Source: Pseudomonadota bacterium (GTDB lineage: Bacteria; Desulfobacterota; Desulfovibrionia; Desulfovibrionales; Desulfovibrionaceae). From it: a DNA stretch of 8,495 bases. Made by a program: the position numbers and the translations under genes. Of this stretch, positions 1 through 5,451 are shown piece after piece; position 1 is the stretch's first letter; each line of letters starts with the position of its first letter. Where the stretch lies: NCBI GenBank assembly GCA_023417745.1, contig JAEZEM010000089.1:1-8495 (forward strand), written 5' to 3'. The notes beneath the pieces are model-generated. The model was not told the DNA's origin. It saw only the letters and a program-made list of their open reading frames with translations, and did no database searches.

Positions 1-2
1 CC

Positions 3-845
3 ATCGTCAACGATCCGTTTCTCTTCGGCCGCATCGCGGCGGTCAACGCCCTGTCCGACGTCTACGCCATGGGCGGCACGCCGCTGGCCGCCATGAACAT
101 CGTGTGTTTTCCGGCCAAGACCATGGACACGGCCATCCTGGGCGAGATCCTTCGCGGGGGGCTTGCGGCGGTGCTGGAAGCCGGAGCCGTGCCGGCCGGG
201 GGACACAGCGTCGAGGACGACGAGATCAAATACGGACTGTCCGTCTCCGGGCTGGTCGAGGCCGACGCCTTTGCCTCCAACACCGGACTTGTGCCCGGGG
301 ACGTGCTGCTTTTGACCAAGCCGCTGGGGACCGGGGTGCTGGCCACGGCGCTCAAGGGCGATTTCGGCGACAAGGCGGCCCTGGAAGCGCTGCTCGGCCA
401 GTGGGCCGGCCGCCTCAACGCCGCCGGCGGCCGGGTCATCCGGGAGCTGGGTCTCAAGGCGGCCACCGACGTCACCGGCTTCGGCCTGGGCGGCCATGTG
501 CTGGAAATGGCGGCGGCTTCAAAAGTCGCGGTGGAGCTTTCGTTGACGTCCATCCCCTTTTTGCCCGAGGCCGTGGAGCTGGCCGGCTACGGCATGTTGC
601 CGGCCGGCAGCTTCGCCAACAAGCGGCATTGCGCCAAGGACGTGTCGTGGGCATCGGGCCTGGACCCCATCCGCTGCGATCTGGTGTTCGACGCCCAGAC
701 TTCCGGCGGACTGGTGCTGGCCGTGCCTGAGAGCAAGGTTGCGGCGGCGCAGGCGATGTTGGAAGCAGCCGGCGATCTGGCGGCGGTCATCGGGCGGGTG
801 ATGCACTTACAAAAACCAAAGGATTTTTTGCTTTCTATCATTTAG
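3..845 (+). CDS. selD: Selenide, water dikinase (selenophosphate synthetase), 5' end outside window
   Basis: SelD makes selenophosphate from selenide and ATP. Selenophosphate is the selenium donor for selenocysteine-tRNA and selenouridine in the cytoplasm. The reading frame is open from base 3, so 280 residues are visible and, against a usual ~345, roughly 65 N-terminal residues (including the Cys/Sec active-site region) lie outside. Recognisable family blocks are DPFLFGRIAAVNALSDVYAMGG (ATP/metal-binding Asp and Asn residues), GDVLLLTKPLGTGVL, ATDVTGFGLGGHVLEMA and DAQTSGGLVLAVP. The last ~15 residues, after IGRVM, are encoded by AT-rich DNA and read HLQKPKDFLLSII, which does not resemble the usual tail. 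They seem to have been supplied by the AT-rich patch that starts at about 804. The stop TAG is followed after 8 bases by the next gene on the same strand. Whether the altered tail affects activity cannot be told from sequence; all core motifs in view are intact. Confidence 0.96.
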   Translation: MVNDPFLFGRIAAVNALSDVYAMGGTPLAAMNIVCFPAKTMDTAILGEILRGGLAAVLEAGAVPAGGHSVEDDEIKYGLSVSGLVEADAFASNTGLVPGDVLLLTKPLGTGVLATALKGDFGDKAALEALLGQWAGRLNAAGGRVIRELGLKAATDVTGFGLGGHVLEMAAASKVAVELSLTSIPFLPEAVELAGYGMLPAGSFANKRHCAKDVSWASGLDPIRCDLVFDAQTSGGLVLAVPESKVAAAQAMLEAAGDLAAVIGRVMHLQKPKDFLLSII

Positions 846-1438
846 AGGCTACAATGACATCTGAAATCAACAAAATGACGGGCATATGGGAGTTAACGGG
901 CTACAACAAGCACACAAACTTCTTTCAATTTTGCCATGCGTATATTAATTCGGCATATACATACGCAAAACAAATCGCCGACGAATCCAGAAAACCATCT
1001 TATCCTGAATCCTGCGTCATTCAATTTCTTGCATATCACGCAACAGAATTATTTCTTAAAGGAGGCATTTTAAAATCTTCACCATCAGGAGTGCCGGCAT
1101 CACACAACATTTATGAACTTTACGACCAATACCAATCTTACTATGCCCACACAGAGGCCTCATTCGACATGCCATTTAAAGTTGAATACCTTGGCGAAGA
1201 CAGAGAAAAAACAAAAGAAAAAAGCATACACAATGAGCCTGGGCATCTACTATTTAGATATCCAATCAATAGAAACGGAGATGACTGGAAAACACTCGTT
1301 GGATTTACTTTGTATGACTATATAAAATTAATAGAAAACCTCAAAAATAATTTCATTATTTTAGAAGGTGCACTCACTAAACTGTAAATATAATGGCTAC
1401 CCTCCACAACTAAAATATCATCAATTTTTCTAACAATC
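804..1438. other. AT-rich, probably acquired patch between selD and a hydrolase relic
   Basis: Base composition changes abruptly at about 804, from GC-rich selD sequence to sequence that is roughly one-third G+C in the lines I counted (35%, 33% and 22% in three 60-base lines). It changes back at 1439, where similarity to the downstream hydrolase gene begins. The patch contains one complete gene (854-1387), the last codons and stop of selD, and the last codons and stop of the hydrolase relic. I see no transposase, integrase, tRNA or convincing terminal repeats, so the mechanism of entry is unknown. The 42 bases between the gene's stop and the relic's stop are AT-rich and hold no clear hairpin. 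Foreign origin is inferred from composition and from the clipped genes at both edges. Confidence 0.75.
854..1387 (+). CDS. HEPN-like protein of unknown function, AT-rich orphan gene
   Basis: A 177-residue cytoplasmic protein with no signal peptide or membrane segment. The ATG is preceded by GAGG with a 6-base spacer (GAGGCTACAATG), and this site directly follows the selD stop, so the two genes may be co-transcribed. The mid-region has a helix reading QFLAYHATELFLKGGIL (about residues 57-73), followed by SHNIYELYDQY (about 83-93). This pattern, an ELxLK-type helix and then an H-N/D-[hydrophobic]-x-x-L turn, is typical of HEPN domains, which occur in toxin-antitoxin, abortive-infection and nucleotidyltransferase-partner proteins. 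I find no R-x4-6-H motif, the catalytic signature of HEPN ribonucleases, so a non-catalytic or diverged member is more likely. No MNT antitoxin or other partner lies beside it. Codon use (AAA, AAT, ATA, TTA) differs strongly from every neighbour and supports horizontal gain. The gene itself is well supported; the HEPN assignment is by eye only. Confidence 0.6.
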   Translation: MTSEINKMTGIWELTGYNKHTNFFQFCHAYINSAYTYAKQIADESRKPSYPESCVIQFLAYHATELFLKGGILKSSPSGVPASHNIYELYDQYQSYYAHTEASFDMPFKVEYLGEDREKTKEKSIHNEPGHLLFRYPINRNGDDWKTLVGFTLYDYIKLIENLKNNFIILEGALTKL

Positions 1439-1636
1439 CAGTACGGCAAGTTGCCGCTTCGCCAATGCCGCATCATAGCCCGGCGAAAGCTCGTTCATAA
1501 ACCCTTGGCCCACGCCAGCGAACCACGGTGCGCACTTCTCCGAGGCGATGACCGCCGCCACGGCGTACGAATCTAAAGCCGCCTCATGTTCGGCGAGGCA
1601 ACGCGGCTGTAAGGCCAGATAATGGCGGATGGCCAC
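1430..1636 (-). pseudogene. Decayed C-terminal fragment of the dienelactone-hydrolase-like gene
   Basis: This frame matches the C-terminal third of the intact hydrolase at 3762-4355. Shared blocks include IRHYL, PRC, AEHE, AVAA, IASE, GFMN and SPGYDAALA. Several things argue against a working enzyme. The N-terminal half with the nucleophile is absent. Five residues are missing after PRC. The catalytic His (GAVHGF in the intact copy) is Gln here (GVGQGF, CAT to CAA). After IASE the DNA GTGCGCACCGTGGTT matches the intact gene at 14 of 15 bases but is read one frame off, because a 1-base deletion is later balanced by a 2-base deletion. The only start is a GTG without a ribosome-binding site. The last residues (VLDC, TAG) run into AT-rich patch sequence. 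Upstream, the frame is open back to the stop codon of the M1 peptidase gene, which lies in the same frame. Confidence 0.85.
1439..1631. repeat. Direct repeat, copy A (hydrolase relic)
   Basis: Imperfect direct repeat of 3795-4005, in the same orientation. Over the first 66 bases I count about 57 identities. Copy A is 18 bases shorter, owing to one 15-base deletion and the 1-base and 2-base deletions described for the pseudogene. The two copies bracket the M1 peptidase gene, so recombination between them could delete or amplify it, although the divergence makes this inefficient. Confidence 0.85.
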
Positions 1637-1675
1637 GCATCTTCCCAGACAAGTCTTTGATATACGAGACTTATC

Positions 1676-3730
1676 TTAAAATGTCCTTGTCAACGGCGAA
1701 TCCGCCGGTTCCGGCGTGCTCTTCTGCACGTTCTTGCCTTCTTTAAACCCCACAATCCCAAACGAACCATAGTGGGTGATCTTGCCCGCCGCCGCTTCCA
1801 CATCCTTGGCCGCCGCTTCGGGCCGGGCCGCGAATGCCGCCACAATCCCTTGCCCTCGCTTGACCACGGCAAACGCCGTGTCGCTCTCGGGCGACAAGGC
1901 CAGCGCGTCAACCAAGCCCTCGACGGCGACCCGGGGCCGGCCCAAGACCAGCATGTCGCCCTGCCCGAGGACGTCGCCCCCCGTGGCGGACACGGCGGAT
2001 TCCTGGACCAACCGCGCCCCTTCCTGGCCCAGGCCGGCCAACAGCCGGGGCACGGCGGCCTGGAGACTCGCAGACGCGTCGTCGGCCACCAGCACCGTCA
2101 ACGCCCGGCTGGCTTTGACCGCATTGACCGTGGGTGGGGATTCGGCCGCGTCCAGGAACCGGAAACAGTCGGCCCCGGGATCAAGGACCGCTCGCACAGG
2201 CTTGGCCGGCACGGTCAGCGACGCCGTATGCCGCCGGCTGTCCATGACGAAGGTCGTTTCCGTACGACCGACCTCGGTCTCGATGGCCAGGGCCAGGCGT
2301 AGCAAATACGGTTGGCCGCCCTGGCCGACCACGGCCGTCACGTCATAGCCGCCGGCCGGATTGGCCTTGGCCGCGACCCGCTCCAGCCGCAGTGTCGGGC
2401 CGCCCGGACGCGTCAGCCACTGGCGGAAAAAGCGCCGGTTGCGCGCCGCGTCGAAACCAGGCAGCCCGGCATAGACGCGGCGGATGTCCTCCCATGACGT
2501 GGGCTTGAAAAGGCGCGCGGCATAGAGCTGGCGCAGCCCCTGCCAAAAGGCGGCCTCGCCGACGAAACCGCGCAGCATGTGGAAGACGAACATGGCCTTG
2601 CCATAGCCGACCGCCTGGCTGGCCGGCGAAAAACGCCCGCCGAAGCGGTTGAGCGGCATGTCCTCACCCTGGCCGGCCAAGGCGGCAAAGGCGCGCAAGG
2701 TTTTCAGGCGATACTCCCGGGCCGCCTGGGGCGATTCCTCTTCCTTGGCCAGATAATCGGCCACATAGGTGGTCAGCCCCTCGCACCAGTTGCCCCCGGC
2801 GTCGTCCACCAGCACGCCGTTGCCCCACCAGGAATGGGCGATCTCGTGGCGCAAGCTGGTGGTCGGAATAAAGGGCAAGGCGATGACCTGGGAGCCGAGC
2901 AGCGTGTAGGACGGCAGACCGTAGCCCGTGGGCAGCGGATTTTCCGCCACTGCGAACTTCGTAAAGGCGTAGGGTCCGTGCAGATCGGCGTAAAAGCGCA
3001 AATACTTGGCCGAAGCGGCCAGATAGGTCGGCGCCAACCGGCTTGACTGGGCCAGCAGAAAGGTCTGGACCAGGGCCGGCGCGTCGCTGGCCTCGGAAAG
3101 CGCGTAAGGAGCCAGACAAAGCCCCAGGCGGCCCACGGGCTTGGGGATGTCCCAGTTGGTGACGGTCTGGCCGTCCTGGTCGTCAATCCGTCCAAGCGTT
3201 CCCTGGGTGACGGCTTTGATGCCGGCCGGGGCGCTCAAGCGCAGGCGGTAGGCGTTGGCCCCGCCCGCGAGCCACGGATGCCAAAGGCTCCCGGGCATGA
3301 GCATGGCCCAGTCCGGGCCGCAAACCGCGTCCGAGGCCAGACCGCCGGGATTGTCCATGGAGACCGGCAGTTCGGCCGGCGGCGCGTCCAGCGGCAGGAC
3401 ATAGTCCAGCCGGATCGACGGCGTGCCCGGTGGCGTACGGAAGCGGACGGTGTCCTTGGCGCGCTGGAAGACAACTGCAGCGGCGCCGGCGGCAAGACGG
3501 AGGTCCCTGGCCGTGGGCGAGAGCGTGACGACCTGTTCGCCCGGTCCGCCACGAAGCATCAATGTCGCCATGACGGCCAGGGTCCTGGCGGCGGGATCAA
3601 AACGCGCCTCAATGGTATGGACAACGGGCGCGGCCAGACACGGGGCGTTCGTTCCAGCCAGCAGCACCGTCGCCCACAGCAGCACGCCCAACCAACGCCG
3701 GCCCCCGGCTTTCGTCCCGCCTCGTTCCAT
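1676..3730 (-). CDS. Exported M1-family (gluzincin) aminopeptidase homologue
   Basis: A predicted zinc metallopeptidase of 684 residues, probably removing N-terminal residues from peptides in the cell envelope. I chose the ATG at 3730 (MERGGTKAGG) because GGGAG lies 7 bases upstream; an in-frame TTG two codons earlier is less likely. A Sec-type signal peptide covers about residues 12-35 (RRWLGVLLWATVLLAG, with likely cleavage near CLA-AP). The zinc motif is HEIAH (His295, Glu296, His299) with Glu317 in NWCEGLTTY as third ligand. The substrate-facing stretch AENPLPTGYGLPSYTLLG takes the place of the GAMEN motif. Tyr376 in VGYGKAMFVFHML matches the catalytic Tyr position of M1 enzymes. An additional ~140-residue C-terminal region after about residue 540 has no recognised domain. 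The spacing between the second His and the Glu is 17, not the classical 18. The gene follows the hydrolase gene by 31 bases on the same strand, so co-transcription is likely. Substrate is unknown. Confidence 0.9.
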   Translation of the reverse strand: MERGGTKAGGRRWLGVLLWATVLLAGTNAPCLAAPVVHTIEARFDPAARTLAVMATLMLRGGPGEQVVTLSPTARDLRLAAGAAAVVFQRAKDTVRFRTPPGTPSIRLDYVLPLDAPPAELPVSMDNPGGLASDAVCGPDWAMLMPGSLWHPWLAGGANAYRLRLSAPAGIKAVTQGTLGRIDDQDGQTVTNWDIPKPVGRLGLCLAPYALSEASDAPALVQTFLLAQSSRLAPTYLAASAKYLRFYADLHGPYAFTKFAVAENPLPTGYGLPSYTLLGSQVIALPFIPTTSLRHEIAHSWWGNGVLVDDAGGNWCEGLTTYVADYLAKEEESPQAAREYRLKTLRAFAALAGQGEDMPLNRFGGRFSPASQAVGYGKAMFVFHMLRGFVGEAAFWQGLRQLYAARLFKPTSWEDIRRVYAGLPGFDAARNRRFFRQWLTRPGGPTLRLERVAAKANPAGGYDVTAVVGQGGQPYLLRLALAIETEVGRTETTFVMDSRRHTASLTVPAKPVRAVLDPGADCFRFLDAAESPPTVNAVKASRALTVLVADDASASLQAAVPRLLAGLGQEGARLVQESAVSATGGDVLGQGDMLVLGRPRVAVEGLVDALALSPESDTAFAVVKRGQGIVAAFAARPEAAAKDVEAAAGKITHYGSFGIVGFKEGKNVQKSTPEPADSPLTRTF

Positions 3731-3761
3731 GACCAAGCTCCCGTGCCGTGACGACGGCTGC

Positions 3762-4355
3762 TTACACTGACCTGCCTTCTATCGCTGTCATGCGCAGCGC
3801 GGCAACTTGCCGCCTCGCCAATGCCGCGTCATAGCCCGGCGAAAGGGCGTTCATGAAGCCATGGACCGCACCCGCCACAACCACGGTCCGCACGGTCTCC
3901 GAAGCAATGGACGCCGCCACGGCGGACGGATCAAAAGCCGGTTCGTGTTCGGCGAATATCGCCTCCACCCGGCAACGCGGCCGCAAGTCCAGGTAATGGC
4001 GGATGCGTGAGCCGTAGAACAGCACGAGTCGGCTGCCCGAATGACACTGCTGCCCGGCGGCGAAAAGCCAGGCTGCCGTGGCCCCGACGCTAAAGCCCAC
4101 GAGCGTCACCGCTTCCCCGGCCGCAGCCAGGGCGATGCGCTCGGCATAGGCATCCAACCCCGGCCCGGCCACGAAGGCGGCGTGGGCGGCCTGTTCCGTG
4201 GCATAAGGGCTGCCTTCGCCCGACCAGGGCGAGAGGAATTGAGCTTCGCTGCCGAGACCGGCCGCCAAGGCGCGAAACGCCGGGGTGACGCCGTAAATGT
4301 CGGCCGCGATAAGAAGCCGCCTCCCCCGCCCGCTCTCCCCGGTCACGGCAGACAC
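3762..4355 (-). CDS. Dienelactone-hydrolase-like alpha/beta hydrolase
   Basis: A small (up to 197 residues) cytoplasmic serine hydrolase of the alpha/beta fold. The nucleophile elbow is VGFSVGA (Ser89, where classical dienelactone hydrolases have Cys). The LVLFYGSRI strand, the acidic stretch FAEHEPAFD (candidate acid Glu136, Glu138 or Asp142) and GAVHGF (His165) follow in the order expected for this family. Length is slightly below the usual ~230. The first GTG (4355) gives a 13-base overlap with the upstream gene and has no good ribosome-binding site. A second GTG at 4346 forms a GTGA start-stop overlap with that gene's stop and is an equally good or better start, implying translational coupling. 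A decayed partial copy lies at 1430-1636, on the other side of the peptidase gene. Substrate is unknown; the family name does not imply chloroaromatic degradation here. Confidence 0.82.
   Translation of the reverse strand: MSAVTGESGRGRRLLIAADIYGVTPAFRALAAGLGSEAQFLSPWSGEGSPYATEQAAHAAFVAGPGLDAYAERIALAAAGEAVTLVGFSVGATAAWLFAAGQQCHSGSRLVLFYGSRIRHYLDLRPRCRVEAIFAEHEPAFDPSAVAASIASETVRTVVVAGAVHGFMNALSPGYDAALARRQVAALRMTAIEGRSV
3795..4005. repeat. Direct repeat, copy B (inside the intact hydrolase gene)
   Basis: The intact counterpart of the repeat at 1439-1631. It encodes the C-terminal portion of the hydrolase from IRHYL to the end of the conserved region, including the catalytic His codon CAT that is CAA in the other copy. 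The copies lie 2.36 kb apart (start to start) in the same orientation. Confidence 0.85.
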
Positions 4356-4885
4356 CGCACGGCGTCGAGCTTCCAGGCCCCTGCCTCCCGGACCATGACA
4401 AAGCTTGCCGAGGGGGCAGCCGCGCCGGGCCAGGAATAGGCGATATCCGCCCGGTCAGCGGTCGCGGCCGTGGTGCGGAAGCCGTAGGGCGCGTCGGACT
4501 CGTCCTGGGCGCAGGTGAGCGGATTGTAGTCCAGGCCGCAGATTTCGCCCGGGACATAGCGCCCCTTGCAGTTGTCGCGCACGGCTTTGCGCTCCTGCCC
4601 GGCCAGATCCTGGCGCAGCCGGGCGGTGGTCAGTTCGCCTGCCAAGGCGGCGTCGCCCTTGCCGCCGCCGGGGCGGCCAAGTACGGCGGCAACCAGCCCG
4701 TCGCGTTTTTCCGAAAGCCGCAGCAGCTTATCCAAGGCTTTTTCCGCCTCGGTCGCGGCCGGATGGGGCCGGATTGCCGCCGGCTTGCTCGGATCGCCGG
4801 AAACAGGCGGACCGGCCAGGGAAAAAGCCGCGCCAGCCAACAAAAGCGCCATCGCCGACAGCATCGCCCCAAACAGCTTGCTCAT
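4343..4885 (-). CDS. Secreted protein of unknown function with four cysteines
   Basis: A 180-residue protein beginning MSKLFGAMLSAMALLLAG, a clear Sec signal peptide with likely cleavage near residue 25 (SLA-GP). The ATG at 4885 is fixed by AAGGAG seven bases upstream; a longer frame starting further upstream would bury the signal sequence. The mature part starts with a Pro/Ala-rich linker and a charged helix (about 45-105). A C-terminal module with Cys106, Cys116, Cys125 and Cys178 follows, which could form two disulfides in the periplasm. The pattern GLDYNPLTCAQD, followed by alternating strands and VREAGAWKLDAV, is reminiscent of NTF2-like/DUF3828 domains, but this is a visual impression only. 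It is the first gene of the three-gene unit and overlaps the hydrolase start, so the two are probably translated together. No catalytic residues are recognised. Confidence 0.75.
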   Translation of the reverse strand: MSKLFGAMLSAMALLLAGAAFSLAGPPVSGDPSKPAAIRPHPAATEAEKALDKLLRLSEKRDGLVAAVLGRPGGGKGDAALAGELTTARLRQDLAGQERKAVRDNCKGRYVPGEICGLDYNPLTCAQDESDAPYGFRTTAATADRADIAYSWPGAAAPSASFVMVREAGAWKLDAVRCLP

Positions 4886-5041
4886 GCCCTGCTCCTTTCG
4901 GGTTCGTCGCCCGAGTCTGCCCCGGCCAAGGCGCAAGCGCCAGCCGAAATGCACCCCGGCCAAAGCCAAGGACCGTTCAAGTCGGCCAAACTAAGCTGCC
5001 GTCGCCGCCGCCACGCCCGCGCCGGGCCGCCGCCAAACGCC

Positions 5042-5071
5042 AAAAGCCCACCGCGAAACCTCGCGGCGGGC
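5042..5071 (-). terminator. Intrinsic terminator downstream of rpsT
   Basis: On the minus strand the sequence reads GCCCGCCGCGA, GGTT, TCGCGGTGGGC and then TTTTGG. This is an 11-pair stem with one G-U wobble, a 4-base loop and a short T run. It starts about 29 bases after the rpsT stop and is well placed to end the glyQ-glyS-rpsT transcript before the next gene on the same strand at 4885. The rest of the gap (4886-5041) holds no promoter I can identify with confidence. Confidence 0.8.
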
Positions 5072-5099
5072 CTTGGAAAAACACCAGTAAACCGGAAGA

Positions 5100-5369
5100 C
5101 TAGGCCGATTTGGCCTTGCTGACGGCAGTGGACAGCCGCGAGATGTTGCGGGCGGCGGTCTTCCAGTGAATGATCTTTTTGGTGGCGGCCTTGTCGAGCA
5201 CCTTGGTGGCGGTCAGCAGGGCGGTTTCGGCGGCAGCGGCGTCCCCGCCGATCAGGGCGGCGCGCACGGCTTTGATGACGTTACGCACGCGGGTCTTGAC
5301 CGCCCGGTTGCGAGCCCGGGCCAAAAGGTTTTGACGATGCCGTTTGATGGCGGATTTATGGTTGGCCAA
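5100..5369 (-). CDS. rpsT: 30S ribosomal protein S20
   Basis: An 89-residue basic, helical protein starting (M)ANHKSAIKRHRQNLLARARN, the standard S20 N-terminus. It binds 16S rRNA during 30S assembly. Length and the C-terminal block KIIHWKTAARNISRLSTAV also match the family. The start codon is TTG (5369), not ATG. GGAGG at 5378-5382 lies 8 bases upstream and supports it, and the family N-terminus leaves little doubt. In Escherichia coli S20 also uses UUG and represses its own translation; similar control here is an inference. It follows glyS by 82 bases, has its own probable promoter in that gap, and is followed by a strong terminator. Confidence 0.97.
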   Translation of the reverse strand: MANHKSAIKRHRQNLLARARNRAVKTRVRNVIKAVRAALIGGDAAAAETALLTATKVLDKAATKKIIHWKTAARNISRLSTAVSKAKSA

Positions 5370-5406
5370 GGATCGTTCCTCCGTGAAGTGTTCGCTGAAG
5401 CAGGGT

Positions 5407-5435
5407 TAGCTAGCCCAATGCGCCAAACCTGTCAA
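5407..5435 (-). promoter_or_regulatory. Probable sigma-70 promoter of rpsT
   Basis: On the minus strand a perfect -35 hexamer TTGACA (5435-5430) is followed by a 17-base spacer and TAGCTA (5412-5407), a weak -10. Transcription would start near 5400 and give a leader of about 30 bases with the GGAGG ribosome-binding site. The position, in the glyS-rpsT gap, is apt. The poor -10 keeps confidence moderate. The -10 sits within an imperfect palindrome at 5403-5416. Confidence 0.5.
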
Positions 5436-5451
5436 GCAGTTTATGCGGATA

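Noticed and set aside
811..829. Hairpin-like AAAAACC-AAA-GGATTTTTT at the end of selD, resembling a terminator
   Set aside because: The stem is weak, A/T-rich and needs a bulged base. It lies within coding sequence immediately before a co-directional gene with its own ribosome-binding site.
802..1378. Short direct repeat TGCACTTAC / TGCACTCAC near the two sides of the AT-rich gene, as a possible insertion-site duplication
   Set aside because: Only 8 of 9 bases match, and the right copy lies inside the coding sequence rather than at the patch edge. It could easily arise by chance.
1651..1672. Inverted repeat AAGTCT/AGACTT just after the M1 peptidase stop, as a possible terminator
   Set aside because: Only six pairs with a 10-base loop and no T run on either strand, so it is not convincing.
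1776..3770. Several open frames on the + strand opposite the M1 peptidase gene
   Set aside because: All are antisense to a gene with clear motifs; their Arg/Pro/Gly-rich translations have no recognisable domain.
4930..4941. Palindrome GGCGCAAGCGCC upstream of the secreted protein gene
   Set aside because: Five pairs around a two-base loop is common at this G+C content, and no adjacent promoter could be identified.
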